This document shows, piece by piece, positions 1 to 8,736 of a DNA stretch of 64,000 nt (its first letter is position 1; every line of letters starts with the position of its first letter). Position numbers and translations under genes: made by a program. The DNA comes from Paraburkholderia phytofirmans PsJN (lineage in GTDB: Bacteria > Pseudomonadota > Gammaproteobacteria > Burkholderiales > Burkholderiaceae): NCBI RefSeq assembly GCF_000020125.1, contig NC_010681.1, positions 3,162,001 through 3,226,000 of the forward strand, read 5' to 3'. The notes beneath the pieces were generated by a model. The model searched no databases. It worked only from the letters and a program-made list of their open reading frames with translations, and was not told the origin of the DNA.

Positions 1-258
1 ACCGTTCCGGCGAGCGCGCAGCGCGACGCGGGCGGCATGACTGCCTTGTCACGAACGCGGAATGCGCGAGGGCACAGATTCCAGATGCGCCACTGCCTCC
101 TCCAGTCCGGGGGACCCGCTTACAAGCTGGCGGTGTAAAGCCGCTTTCTTTGCTTCCTTTCTTTGCGGCGGCAAAGAAAGGGAGTGCCGCCCCGCACAGG
201 GGCAACGCCAATAAACCACAAAGATTTCAAGGAAAGGCCAAAGCAGCAAGCCAACCCC
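1..258 (+). repeat. Dispersed intergenic repeat, copy A
   Basis: Nearly identical to 6387-6643 and similar, in inverted orientation, to 4632-4705 plus 5946-6110. It holds a perfect hairpin with arms CCTTTCTTTGC (156-166) and GCAAAGAAAGG (171-181) around a 4-nt loop, followed by a GC-rich block and a conserved tail ending near 258. The left end may lie outside the window. It is open in the valS frame from 150, which makes a false N-terminal extension of valS. I believe it belongs to a repeat family common between genes in Paraburkholderia, but that is from memory. No protein-coding role is suggested. Confidence 0.85.
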
Positions 259-295
259 AAACCACCCAAAACCCGCCCGCCGCCAAGGCGCCGCT

Positions 296-301
296 TATAA
301 T
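296..301 (+). promoter_or_regulatory. Candidate -10 element of valS promoter
   Basis: A consensus TATAAT hexamer lies 38 bp upstream of the valS start and just downstream of repeat copy A. No good -35 hexamer is visible at 16-18 bp spacing (the sequence there is C-rich), so this may be a weak promoter or one that relies on other contacts. Promoter assignment is inference. Confidence 0.4.
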
Positions 302-338
302 CAACCATTCCCAGCATTCACCAGCCGAACCGACACAA

Positions 339-3218
339 ATGAGCGAGACCCCGAGCGACACCACCTCCACGCTTGCCAAAAGCTTCGAGCCCCACACCAT
401 CGAAGCCCACTGGGGCCCCGAATGGGAAAAGCGCGCCTACGCGACGCCCGTCATCGACGAAAACCGGAAAGATTTCTCGATCCAGCTGCCGCCGCCGAAC
501 GTCACGGGCACCCTCCACATGGGCCATGCGTTCAACCAGACCATCATGGACGGCCTCGCCCGCTATCACCGCATGCTCGGCGAAAACACCCTGTGGGTGC
601 CGGGCACGGACCACGCGGGCATCGCCACGCAGATCGTCGTCGAGCGGCAACTGGACGCGCAAGGCGTCTCGCGCCACGACCTCGGCCGTGAAAAATTCGT
701 TGAACGCGTCTGGGAGTGGAAACAGGAATCCGGCTCGACCATCACAAACCAGGTGCGCCGCCTCGGCGCCTCGATCGACTGGTCGCGCGAATACTTCACG
801 ATGGACGACAAGATGTCGGCCGCCGTGCGCGACGTCTTCGTGCGTCTGTATGAACAGGGCCTGATCTATCGCGGCAAGCGCCTCGTGAACTGGGACCCGG
901 TGCTGCTCACCGCCGTCTCCGATCTTGAAGTGGTCAGCGAAGAAGAAAACGGCTCGCTGTGGCACATCCAGTACCCGCTCACCGACGGCTCGGGCCATCT
1001 GACGGTCGCCACCACGCGCCCGGAAACCATGCTCGGCGACACCGCCGTGATGGTCCACCCGGAAGACGAGCGCTACGCGCACCTGATCGGCAAGACGGTC
1101 ACACTGCCGCTATCGGGCCGCGAAGTGCCGATCATCGCAGATGATTATGTCGACCGCGAGTTCGGCACCGGCGTCGTCAAGGTTACGCCCGCGCACGATT
1201 TCAACGACTACCAGGTCGGTCTGCGCCACAAGCTGCCGATGATCGAAATCCTCACGCTCGACGCGAAGATCAACGACAACGCGCCGGAAAAATACCGCGG
1301 CCTAGACCGTTTCGACGCCCGCAAGCAGGTGGTGGCCGACCTCGAAGCGCTCGGCGTGCTCGAATCGGTCAAGCCGCATAAGCTGATGGTGCCGCGCGGC
1401 GACCGTACGGGCGTCGTGATCGAGCCGATGCTGACGGACCAATGGTTCGTCGCCATGAGCAAGCCGGCGCCGGAAGGCACCTTCAATCCGGGCAAATCGA
1501 TCGCCGAAACCGCGCTAGACGTGGTGCGCAGCGGCGAAATCAAGTTCGTGCCGGAAAACTGGACCACCACTTACTATCAGTGGCTCGAAAACATTCAGGA
1601 CTGGTGCATCTCGCGCCAACTCTGGTGGGGCCACCAGATCCCGGCGTGGTACGGCGAAAACGGCGAAATCTTCGTCGCGAAGACCGAGGAAGACGCGCGC
1701 GCCAAGGCCGCGGCGGCCGGCTATACGGGCGCGCTCAGGCGCGACGAAGATGTGCTCGACACCTGGTTCTCGTCTGCTCTGGTGCCGTTCTCGTCGCTCG
1801 GTTGGCCGAATGAAACCCAGGAGTTGAAGCACTTCCTGCCGTCGTCGGTGCTGGTCACCGGCTTCGACATCATCTTCTTCTGGGTCGCGCGCATGGTCAT
1901 GATGACCACGCACTTCACCGGCAAGGTGCCGTTCGATACGGTGTACGTGCACGGTCTCGTGCGCGACGCCGAAGGCCAGAAGATGTCGAAGAGCAAGGGC
2001 AACACGCTCGACCCGATCGATATCGTCGACGGCATCGGCCTCGACGCGCTGGTCGCCAAGCGCACCACCGGCCTGATGAACCCGAAGCAGGCCGCGTCGA
2101 TCGAAAAGAAAACCCGTAAGGAATTCCCCGACGGCATCCCCGCGTTCGGCACCGACGCGCTGCGCTTCACGATGGCCTCGATGGCCACGCTCGGGCGCAA
2201 CGTCAACTTCGACCTGGCGCGCTGCGAAGGCTATCGCAACTTCTGCAACAAGCTGTGGAATGCCACCCGTTTCGTGCTGATGAACTGCGAAGGCCACGAT
2301 TGCGGTTTCGGCAAACCGGAACAATGCGGCGAATGCGGTCCGGACGGACACTTGCATTTCTCGCAGGCCGACTTCTGGATCGTCTCGCGTCTGCAGCGCG
2401 TGGAAGCGGAAATCGCCAAGGGTTTCGCCGACTATCGTTTTGACAATGTGGCCAACGCCCTATACAAGTTCGTATGGGACGAATACTGTGACTGGTATCT
2501 GGAGCTCGCGAAGGTTCAGATCCAGACGGGTCAGCCGAACCAGCAGCGCGCAACTCGCCGTACTCTGCTGCGCGTGCTCGAGACGGTGCTGCGGTTGGCG
2601 CACCCGGTGATTCCGTTCATTACCGAGGCGCTGTGGCAAAAAGTGGCGCCGTTGGCCGGGCGTTACCCCGAAGGCAAGGCCGAGGGCGAAGCGTCCATCA
2701 TGGTGCAGCCTTACCCCGTCGCCGAACCGTCGAAGATCGATGAAAACGCGGAACAGTGGGCGGCCGATCTGAAAGCAGTGATCGATGCGTGCCGGAATCT
2801 GCGCGGCGAAATGAATCTGTCGCCGGCGGTCAAGGTGCCGTTGCTCGCTACCGGCAACGCGGAGCGCCTGCGCACCTTTGCTCCGTACGCGCAGGCATTG
2901 GCCCGTTTGTCCGAAGTGCAGATCATTGCCGACGAGGCAACGCTGGATGCGCAGGCAGATGGCGCGCCAATTGCTATCGTGGGGAATGACAAGCTCGTGC
3001 TGAAGGTGGAAATCGATGTGGCAGTGGAGCGCGAGCGGTTGTCGAAGGAGATTGCGCGGTTGAGTACGGAAATCGTCAAGTGCAGCGGAAAACTGCAGAA
3101 TGAGAGTTTCGTTGCAAAGGCACCGCCGGCAGTCGTTGAGCAGGAGCAGAAAAGACTGGCGGAATTCGAAGCGACGGTGGGCAAGCTGAAAGCCCAACTG
3201 GCGCGCTTGCCGGCTTGA
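339..3218 (+). CDS. valS: Valine--tRNA ligase
   Basis: Cytoplasmic class I aminoacyl-tRNA synthetase that charges tRNA-Val and edits mischarged threonine. The 959-residue product is close to the E. coli length of 951. The ATP-binding signature HMGH is at residues 60-63, after PPPNVTGTL, and KMSKS is at 548-552. The CP1 editing insertion lies between them, followed by an anticodon-binding domain and a C-terminal coiled coil (about 885-957) rich in Glu, Lys and Leu, typical of ValRS. I chose the ATG at 339 because the frame upstream, open from 150, runs through repeat copy A and is not ValRS-like. galU follows after 70 bp on the same strand. Confidence 0.97.
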   Translation: MSETPSDTTSTLAKSFEPHTIEAHWGPEWEKRAYATPVIDENRKDFSIQLPPPNVTGTLHMGHAFNQTIMDGLARYHRMLGENTLWVPGTDHAGIATQIVVERQLDAQGVSRHDLGREKFVERVWEWKQESGSTITNQVRRLGASIDWSREYFTMDDKMSAAVRDVFVRLYEQGLIYRGKRLVNWDPVLLTAVSDLEVVSEEENGSLWHIQYPLTDGSGHLTVATTRPETMLGDTAVMVHPEDERYAHLIGKTVTLPLSGREVPIIADDYVDREFGTGVVKVTPAHDFNDYQVGLRHKLPMIEILTLDAKINDNAPEKYRGLDRFDARKQVVADLEALGVLESVKPHKLMVPRGDRTGVVIEPMLTDQWFVAMSKPAPEGTFNPGKSIAETALDVVRSGEIKFVPENWTTTYYQWLENIQDWCISRQLWWGHQIPAWYGENGEIFVAKTEEDARAKAAAAGYTGALRRDEDVLDTWFSSALVPFSSLGWPNETQELKHFLPSSVLVTGFDIIFFWVARMVMMTTHFTGKVPFDTVYVHGLVRDAEGQKMSKSKGNTLDPIDIVDGIGLDALVAKRTTGLMNPKQAASIEKKTRKEFPDGIPAFGTDALRFTMASMATLGRNVNFDLARCEGYRNFCNKLWNATRFVLMNCEGHDCGFGKPEQCGECGPDGHLHFSQADFWIVSRLQRVEAEIAKGFADYRFDNVANALYKFVWDEYCDWYLELAKVQIQTGQPNQQRATRRTLLRVLETVLRLAHPVIPFITEALWQKVAPLAGRYPEGKAEGEASIMVQPYPVAEPSKIDENAEQWAADLKAVIDACRNLRGEMNLSPAVKVPLLATGNAERLRTFAPYAQALARLSEVQIIADEATLDAQADGAPIAIVGNDKLVLKVEIDVAVERERLSKEIARLSTEIVKCSGKLQNESFVAKAPPAVVEQEQKRLAEFEATVGKLKAQLARLPA

Positions 3219-3288
3219 TCACGCTCCGTGCCCGCCCGAAGAGGCAGGCAAGGACCGATAGCTAAACCAGAGGATTCAGGGTAATCAC

Positions 3289-4170
3289 ATGCTAAAAGTT
3301 ACAAAGGCGGTTTTTCCGGTAGCAGGTCTTGGCACCCGGTTCCTCCCGGCCACGAAGGCGAGCCCGAAAGAGATGCTCCCGATTGTCGACAAGCCGCTGA
3401 TCCAGTACGCGGTGGAAGAGGCAATGGCGGCCGGCATCACCGAAATGATCTTCGTCACGGGCCGCAGCAAGCGCGCGATCGAGGACCACTTCGATAAGTC
3501 GTATGAAATCGAGGCGGAACTCGAGGCACGCGGCAAGGACAAGCTGCTGGAACTCGTGCGCAGCATCAAGCCGAGCCATGTGGACTGCTTCTACGTGCGT
3601 CAGCCGGAAGCGCTGGGCCTGGGCCACGCGGTGATGTGCGCCGAAAAGCTGGTGGGCGACAACCCGTTCGCCGTCATTCTCGCGGACGACTTGCTGTACG
3701 GCACGCCGCCCGTCATGACGCAGATGATCGAGGTGTTCGACCACTATCACAGCTCGGTGATCGGCGTCGAAGAGATTCCCGCTCAGGAAACCAAGTCGTA
3801 CGGTATCGTCGACGGCAAGGAGTGGGAAGACTCGATCATCAAGATGTCGGGCATCGTCGAGAAGCCGGAGCCGAGCGTGGCGCCGTCGAATCTCGGCGTG
3901 GTGGGCCGCTATGTGCTGAAGCCGCGCATCTTCGAACATCTGCGTGCGTTGAAGCCGGGCGCGGGCGGCGAATTGCAGCTGACGGACGCAATCCAATCGC
4001 TGCTCGCCGACGAACAGGTGCTGGCGTACAAGTATCACGGCACGCGTTTCGACTGCGGCAGCAAGCTGGGTTATCTGAAGGCGACCGTCGAGTTCGCCTT
4101 GCGTCACCCGGAAGTGGCTGCCGATTTCGAAGAATATCTGCGCACGCGTTCGCCGGTGCTGGAGGGTTGA
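3289..4170 (+). CDS. galU: UTP--glucose-1-phosphate uridylyltransferase
   Basis: Makes UDP-glucose from glucose-1-phosphate and UTP, feeding exopolysaccharide, LPS core and trehalose pathways in the cytoplasm. The 293-residue product has the family length. The nucleotide-binding loop is at the N-terminus (AGLGTRFLPATKASPKEML, about residues 11-29), followed by VDKPLIQYAVEEA. The sugar-binding region VEKPEPSVAPSNLGVVGRY lies near residues 190-208. It sits 70 bp downstream of valS and ends 45 bp before a strong terminator. Confidence 0.96.
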   Translation: MLKVTKAVFPVAGLGTRFLPATKASPKEMLPIVDKPLIQYAVEEAMAAGITEMIFVTGRSKRAIEDHFDKSYEIEAELEARGKDKLLELVRSIKPSHVDCFYVRQPEALGLGHAVMCAEKLVGDNPFAVILADDLLYGTPPVMTQMIEVFDHYHSSVIGVEEIPAQETKSYGIVDGKEWEDSIIKMSGIVEKPEPSVAPSNLGVVGRYVLKPRIFEHLRALKPGAGGELQLTDAIQSLLADEQVLAYKYHGTRFDCGSKLGYLKATVEFALRHPEVAADFEEYLRTRSPVLEG

Positions 4171-4214
4171 GCGGCTTTGAGCCGGTAGCCTCTCGGTAGC
4201 GTTGAACCGAAGTC

Positions 4215-4261
4215 AAAAGGCGCTGTGCCCGCATTCGCGGGGACAGCGCCTTTTGTTTTTT
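4215..4261 (+). terminator. Rho-independent terminator after galU
   Basis: A 12-bp perfect stem, AAAAGGCGCTGT (4215-4226) pairing with ACAGCGCCTTTT (4243-4254), is followed by a T-rich run to 4260. The A/T-flanked stem could also stop leftward transcripts of tusA, which converges on it. Confidence 0.9.
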
Positions 4262-4299
4262 GCGACCCTCTCACGAGTGAGCGCGTTGCTGCGTCGGCT

Positions 4300-4533
4300 T
4301 TAGCGGCGCTTCATCAGGAAGGTGAAAACCTTGTCGTGCGCGGAGCTTTCGACGATTTCATTGCCGGTTTGCCGGGCAAACGCGGCGAAATCGCGCTGCG
4401 AGCCCGGGTCGGTGGCGAGCACCTTGAGAATCTGGCCGCTTTCCATATCGGCGAGCGCCTTCTTGGCGCGCAAGATGGGCAGCGGGCACATGAGGCCGCG
4501 TGCATCGACTTCCTTGTGAATCTGAATTTGCAT
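4300..4533 (-). CDS. tusA: TusA/SirA-family sulfurtransferase
   Basis: Small sulfur-carrier protein of 77 residues. The family motif MCPLPIL places the sulfur-carrying cysteine at position 16 (Cys19 in E. coli TusA). Known members relay persulfide sulfur from IscS-type desulfurases towards tRNA 2-thiolation or other sulfur transfer. Other relays (TusBCDE) are not in the window, so the partner is unknown and a YedF-like role is possible. It converges with galU and faces repeat copy B upstream. Confidence 0.88.
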   Translation of the reverse strand: MQIQIHKEVDARGLMCPLPILRAKKALADMESGQILKVLATDPGSQRDFAAFARQTGNEIVESSAHDKVFTFLMKRR

Positions 4534-4631
4534 CGATGATGACCTTCGGACTGGGGCGTGTTTTTTTGACGCTGGAGGCTTAAATTCTACAGCAGGGTTG
4601 GTGGGGTTGCCGGCGGGGCGGTTTTTTTTGG

Positions 4632-4705
4632 CTGTTTGCTTGGTGCTTTGGCCTTTCCTTGAAATCTTTGTGGTTTATTAGCGTTGCCCCTGTGCGGGGC
4701 GGCAC
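4632..4705 (-). repeat. Dispersed repeat, copy B, left part
   Basis: Inverted relative to copies A and C. It matches the 3' portion of the repeat (the tail read on the minus strand) and stops at the IS3 element. The last three bases, CAC at 4703-4705, recur at 5946-5948 as the target-site duplication. Joining 4705 to 5949 restores the continuous repeat sequence. Confidence 0.85.
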
Positions 4706-4746
4706 TGTAGTGGTCAAGCCTCTTTGGACACCCACAAAGGGTTTTT

Positions 4747-5583
4747 TCAATAAATCGAAGTTTCGTACCGCACTGGCGGCAGATTGTTTGCCGCCGAATG
4801 AATGCGCCGGTAGTTGTAGAAGTCTGCGATGTAGCCCGCGATATCGCGGCGGGCGAGTTCGTGGTTGCCGTATTCCTGTTCGCCAATCCATTCACTCTTC
4901 AGGCTTCTGAAGAAGCGCTCGACCACCGCGTTGTCCCAACAATTCCCCTTTCTGCTCATGCTCTGGACGATCCCGTTCGCCTTCAGATCGCCCACGAAGC
5001 GCTCGCTGGTGTACTGGCAGCCCTGATCGGAGTGGAACATCAGCCCGGCTGCCGGGCGCCGCTTCTGCCGGGCCTGCTGTAGGGCCTGGATGACCAGTTC
5101 CGTATCCGCCTGCAAGGCGAACGCCCAGCCTACGATGCGGCGCGAGTGCAGATCCATCACGATGGCCAGATAGGACCACCCCTGACGCGTTCTCACATAC
5201 GTGATATCGCCTGCCCATACCCGGTTGATCGCGCCCGGCTCGAATTGCCGCTCAAGCAGGTTAGGTGCAATCAGGGCTTCACCCTCGGCCTTGCGATACC
5301 GGTGCGTTCGCCGCCTGGCCACAGCCAGTTGCGCCTCGCGCATCAGTGAACGCGCCCGGTAGCGTCCGATTGCATAACCCTGCTGCTGCAGTGCCTGCGC
5401 CATCCGGCGACTGCCGTAACTGCTGCGGCTTTCGCTATGAATCTGACGCACGGCCTTCAGCAGTGGAGGCGATGCGCCCGGTTTGGGCGGCCGCGCAGCA
5501 AAGGCGTAATAGCTGCTTCGCGGCACCTTCAGCAAACGGCACATCAGACTCACCGGCCAGGCCTTCTTCAGCGAACGGATCAC
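4747..5583 (-). CDS. IS3-family transposase, OrfB (DDE integrase domain)
   Basis: 278 residues from a GTG at 5583 that overlaps the orfA stop (GTGA). An N-terminal HTH_21-like region precedes an rve integrase core. DDE residues are visible in DITYVRT, HSDQGCQYTS and SRKGNCWDNAVVERFF, the last giving the Glu. In vivo it is most likely made as an OrfAB fusion by a -1 slip in orfA, since the -1 frame from the slip site to 5583 has no stop codon. OrfAB would be the active transposase; OrfB alone is often poorly made in this family. Confidence 0.92.
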   Translation of the reverse strand: MIRSLKKAWPVSLMCRLLKVPRSSYYAFAARPPKPGASPPLLKAVRQIHSESRSSYGSRRMAQALQQQGYAIGRYRARSLMREAQLAVARRRTHRYRKAEGEALIAPNLLERQFEPGAINRVWAGDITYVRTRQGWSYLAIVMDLHSRRIVGWAFALQADTELVIQALQQARQKRRPAAGLMFHSDQGCQYTSERFVGDLKANGIVQSMSRKGNCWDNAVVERFFRSLKSEWIGEQEYGNHELARRDIAGYIADFYNYRRIHSAANNLPPVRYETSIY

Positions 5584-5882
5584 TTCGAGGAGCGATCCAT
5601 TTCCTTGACGAAGAAGGCCGTAGACTTTTTTAGTATCTCGCGCTCCCGCTCAAGCTCCATCACGCGCGCTTCCAGCTCACGGATGCGTCGCTGGTCGCGC
5701 TGGATCTGCACGTCGCTGCGTGGCGGCTCAGCCTGCTGCGCACGCCACTGCGCCACCCAGCGCCGCAAAGCCGAGTCGCCCACGCCCAACGCCTCGCAGG
5801 CCTTGGTGATTGGATAGCCCTGCGCAACCACCAGTTGCACTGCCTCAGCCTTGAACTCGTCTGTCAGGTTCCGTCTGCCCAT
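5580..5882 (-). CDS. IS3-family transposase, OrfA (HTH)
   Basis: 100 residues from the ATG at 5882, preceded by a GAGGTGAGAG purine run. It contains an HTH_Tnp_1 domain (TDEFKAEAVQLV, then ITKACEALGVGDSALRRW) and a C-terminal leucine-zipper-like coiled coil (about 65-92) used for dimerisation. Close to its end, codons L-K-K contain six A residues followed by G, the classic A6G slippery heptamer for -1 frameshifting into orfB. Confidence 0.92.
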   Translation of the reverse strand: MGRRNLTDEFKAEAVQLVVAQGYPITKACEALGVGDSALRRWVAQWRAQQAEPPRSDVQIQRDQRRIRELEARVMELEREREILKKSTAFFVKEMDRSSK

Positions 5883-5945
5883 GTCTCTCACCTCAGTTGG
5901 AGAATTATCCCCTTTAGAGATGTCCAGGACCATTGGACCACTACA

Positions 5946-6110
5946 CACTCCCTTTCTTTGCCGCCGCAAAGAAAGGAAGCAAAGAAAGCGGCTTCACACC
6001 GCCAGCTTTTAAGCGGGTCCCCCGCGCAGCGACGGTAGTGGCACATCTGGAAACCGTACCCTCGCGCATTCCGCGTTTGTGACAAGGCGCTCATTCTTCC
6101 GGCGGCGCTG
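5946..6110 (-). repeat. Dispersed repeat, copy B, right part
   Basis: Continuation of the IS-interrupted repeat. It starts with the duplicated CAC (5946-5948) and includes the same CCTTTCTTTGC/GCAAAGAAAGG hairpin in opposite orientation. Similarity to copies A and C fades near 6110. It is more diverged from A and C than they are from each other. Confidence 0.8.
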
Positions 6111-6386
6111 CGCGCGCCATCGCGGTCGTTCGGCAAGACCTCGGTCGGTTCGATGCCATGGGCCTTCAAAGAGCCGTGGACGGATTGCCCGCATTGCGGC
6201 TTGCCGGGTGCTCCGCCTCTTCGCGCGACTGTTCTCGTCCCGCCATTTTCCGCGTCCCACAGCGCCTCCCGTTGCGCCGGCTCCATCCCGCCCGCGCGAC
6301 TTCAGACCGCCGGCCGTTTCGCGGCATCGCCGGGGCGAAGCCGGCGACCCCAACCGCGCACGCGAATCGCGACGGGTTTGGGATGG
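6111..6386. other. Spacer between inverted repeat copies, no gene seen
   Basis: GC-rich sequence with open frames on both strands but no codon pattern, start signal or recognisable domain. Copies B and C flank it in inverted orientation, so this region is the loop of a large imperfect inverted repeat. Confidence 0.5.
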
Positions 6387-6643
6387 ACCGTTCCGGCGAG
6401 CGCGCAGCGCGACGCAGGCGGCATGACTGCCTTGTCACGAACGCGGAATGCGCGAGGGCACAGATTCCAGATGCGCCACTGCCTCCTCCGAGCCGGGGGA
6501 CCCGCTTATGAGCTGGCGGTGTAAAGCCGCTTTCTTTGCTTCCTTTCTTTGCGGCGGCAAAGAAAGGGAGTGCCGCCCCGCACAGGGGCAACGCTAATGG
6601 ACCACAAAGATTTCAAGGAAAGGCCAACACAGCAAGCCAACCC
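6387..6643 (+). repeat. Dispersed intergenic repeat, copy C
   Basis: Matches copy A (1-258) base for base over most of its length, with a few substitutions, including the 11-bp hairpin arms. It ends about 30 bp before the 3' end of the leftward dehydrogenase gene. High identity between A and C 6.4 kb apart suggests recent copying or gene-conversion-like homogenisation. Confidence 0.85.
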
Positions 6644-6670
6644 AGCCGCGCAGGCAAAAAGCAAAAAAAC

Positions 6671-7720
6671 CTACAACGTAACCGCCTCCCCCCTCAACAA
6701 AGACTCCCGCAACGCCACCCCAATCCGCGTAGCCTCCACCGCATCAGCGAGTGAAGCACCAGCACCAGCCTGCGCAGCCGAAGCCCCCACCCCACCCCGC
6801 ACCGCCGCAACAAACGCCCGAGCTTCAAACAAAAACGCATCCTCGAACCGATCAAAAAAATTCGGCGTGCACTCGTTCCGAATCCCCGTGGCGTCATAAA
6901 TCTCCACCCGATTCGCCCGCGGATTACGCCCAATAGCCAGCGCGCCGGCCGTGCCGATCACTTCGCTATGCGTATCATTCCCATGCGCCTGCGTCCGCGA
7001 CGCATAAAACATCGCCAGCTTGCCGCCCTCGAACTCGCAGATCGCGACACCGTTATCGACATCGCCGAACTCACGCAACCCTTCATGCATCACCGCGGCC
7101 CCCGCGGCAAACACGCGTTTCGCACGCGGCTTGCCAAGCAGCCAGCGCGCGACATCGATATCGTGCACCGTGCAATCGAGAAAGATCCCGCCAGAGGTCG
7201 CCGCAAAACGCACGAAAAAACCATCGCTGTCGTTCTGATCCGCAGTCTGTGAGCGCACCAGAAACGGCCGGCCGATCTTGCCGGCTTCGATCTTCTCGAA
7301 TGCGTCCCGATAGCTCGGATCGAAGCGCCGCATAAAACCAATCGTGGCCTGCAAATGCGGATAACGCGCGGACTCGGCCAGCACCCGCTCGCACTCGGCA
7401 AGATCCAGCGACAAAGGCTTCTCACAGAACACATGCTTGCCGGCTCGCAACGCATCGACAATCTGCTGCGCGTGCAACGACGACGGCGTGACGAGCCACA
7501 CCGCATCCACTTCGCGGTCACCCAGCAACTCCGCATAATCCTCGTACAGACGCGGCGCGGGCAACGCTTCTCGCGCCCATGCCCGCTCTTCTTCCACCGG
7601 ACTGCAGGCTGCCACGAGCGACGCGCCCGGCACGCGATACGCCAGATTCTCCGCGTGCCGCTTGCCGAGACGCCCGAGGCCGACCACGCCCACACGAACC
7701 CGCGGCGCGGCGGCCGTCAT
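6671..7720 (-). CDS. Gfo/Idh/MocA-family oxidoreductase (second inositol-locus dehydrogenase)
   Basis: 349 residues. The Rossmann motif GVVGLGRLGKRH near the N-terminus binds NAD(P), and the family EKP motif is present in HVFCEKPLSLDL. The substrate-binding C-terminal domain includes CTVHDIDVARWLLG with its conserved Asp-His region. The ATG at 7720 overlaps the stop of iolG (TGATG), implying translational coupling. Likely an NAD-dependent dehydrogenase for an inositol isomer or a related cyclitol or sugar, inferred from context; the exact substrate cannot be read from the sequence. Confidence 0.88.
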   Translation of the reverse strand: MTAAAPRVRVGVVGLGRLGKRHAENLAYRVPGASLVAACSPVEEERAWAREALPAPRLYEDYAELLGDREVDAVWLVTPSSLHAQQIVDALRAGKHVFCEKPLSLDLAECERVLAESARYPHLQATIGFMRRFDPSYRDAFEKIEAGKIGRPFLVRSQTADQNDSDGFFVRFAATSGGIFLDCTVHDIDVARWLLGKPRAKRVFAAGAAVMHEGLREFGDVDNGVAICEFEGGKLAMFYASRTQAHGNDTHSEVIGTAGALAIGRNPRANRVEIYDATGIRNECTPNFFDRFEDAFLFEARAFVAAVRGGVGASAAQAGAGASLADAVEATRIGVALRESLLRGEAVTL

Positions 7721-8736
7721 CACGAGGCCTCGCCGAGTTTGATCGCGCGGCCCTCGCGCCACGACCGGGTCGCGGCTTCAGCCAGTTCGAGCGCCTTCAA
7801 ACCGTCGGCTACAGTTGTACGCACCGGCTTGCCATGCGTCACCGCATCGAAGAAATGCGCGATTTCATGCGCGTAAGCGGCGCGGTAGCGTTCGAGGAAA
7901 AACGCTTCCGGCACGTCGCTCGACACCTCGGTTTTCGAATAGGCCGTGACTTCCGTGGGCCGCACATTGCCCGCTTGCAACATGCCGTGGCTGCCCAGTA
8001 CTTCGAAACGCTGGTCGTAGCCGTAGGCGGCACGGCGCGCGGTATTGATCTGGCACAGGCGGCCGCGCTTCGTGCGGATCGTCACCGCGGTCGAATCGAT
8101 ATCGCCCGCCTCTGCAATCGCCGGGTCGCTCAGACAACTGCCGGTGGCGTGCAGCGTCTCGGCCTCGTCGTCGAGAATCCAGCGGAAGATGTCGAAGTCG
8201 TGAATCAGCATGTCCTTGAAAATTCCGCCGGAATGCTTGATGTACTCGACCGGCGGCGCGCCCGGATCGCGGCTCGTCACCACCAGCATTTCCGGCGTGC
8301 CGATCTCACCCGCATCGAGCCGCGCCTTCAACGCCGAGAACGTCGGATCGAAGCGGCGCTGAAAACCGATCATGCACACCACGCCCGCGCGCTCCACCGC
8401 ATCCGCGCAAGCCCGCGCGCGCTCCAGCGTGAGATCGACCGGCTTCTCGCAGAACACATGCTTCTTCTGCGCGGCGGATTGCAAGATCAGATCGGCATGC
8501 GTGTCGGTGCTCGAACAGATCACGGTCGCGCCGATCGACGCATCGCCCATCGCGCCGTCAATATCGGCAACCTGCGCGCCATGCTCGGCGGCGAGCGCCG
8601 CGGCGGCTTCACGATTCACGTCGACCACATACTTCAGCCGCACGCCCGGCTGCCGCGCAAGATTCGCCGCATGAATCTTGCCGATGCGCCCTGCGCCGAA
8701 CACCGCCACGTCGATCGTCTTTGCCCCATCAGTCAT
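7720..8736 (-). CDS. iolG: Inositol 2-dehydrogenase
   Basis: 338 residues. Would oxidise myo-inositol to scyllo-inosose with NAD+, the first catabolic step. Visible motifs are AVFGAGRIGKIHAAN (Rossmann loop), HVFCEKPVDL with the conserved Lys, and DMLIHDFDIFRW with the Asp/His pair of the active site. Start chosen at 8736 because GGAGG lies 6 nt upstream; an upstream in-frame start at 8769 lacks this. Its first 8 bp overlap the end of the RpiR regulator gene, so regulator, iolG and the next dehydrogenase form one leftward operon. Confidence 0.9.
   Translation of the reverse strand: MTDGAKTIDVAVFGAGRIGKIHAANLARQPGVRLKYVVDVNREAAAALAAEHGAQVADIDGAMGDASIGATVICSSTDTHADLILQSAAQKKHVFCEKPVDLTLERARACADAVERAGVVCMIGFQRRFDPTFSALKARLDAGEIGTPEMLVVTSRDPGAPPVEYIKHSGGIFKDMLIHDFDIFRWILDDEAETLHATGSCLSDPAIAEAGDIDSTAVTIRTKRGRLCQINTARRAAYGYDQRFEVLGSHGMLQAGNVRPTEVTAYSKTEVSSDVPEAFFLERYRAAYAHEIAHFFDAVTHGKPVRTTVADGLKALELAEAATRSWREGRAIKLGEAS

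Larger units (their letters stand above)
4706..5945 (-). mobile_element. IS3-family insertion sequence, intact
   Basis: A 1240-bp element with imperfect terminal inverted repeats starting TGTAGTGGTC at 4706 and, on the minus strand, at 5945. It is flanked by the 3-bp direct repeat CAC. It carries overlapping orfA and orfB on the minus strand with a programmed -1 frameshift signal. The DDE catalytic residues are all present, so it looks functional. The exact ISfinder name is not assigned. It interrupts only a repeat, not a gene. Confidence 0.93.

Noticed and set aside
150..338. In-frame N-terminal extension of valS
   Set aside because: It translates the dispersed repeat, not ValRS-like sequence; the ATG at 339 gives the normal length.
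318..1082. Long open frame antisense to valS, and similar antisense frames over iolC/iolD, livM, alaS, ggt, glnS, acpA and ppk
   Set aside because: High-GC genes give long frames on the opposite strand; none shows a ribosome site or recognisable domain, and the sense genes are certain.
4225..4539. Open frame opposite tusA
   Set aside because: Starts inside the galU terminator and is antisense to a clear TusA gene.
6009..6426. Arg/Pro-rich open frames inside repeat copies B and C and their spacer
   Set aside because: They occur on both strands of repeat DNA and differ between copies; no start signal.
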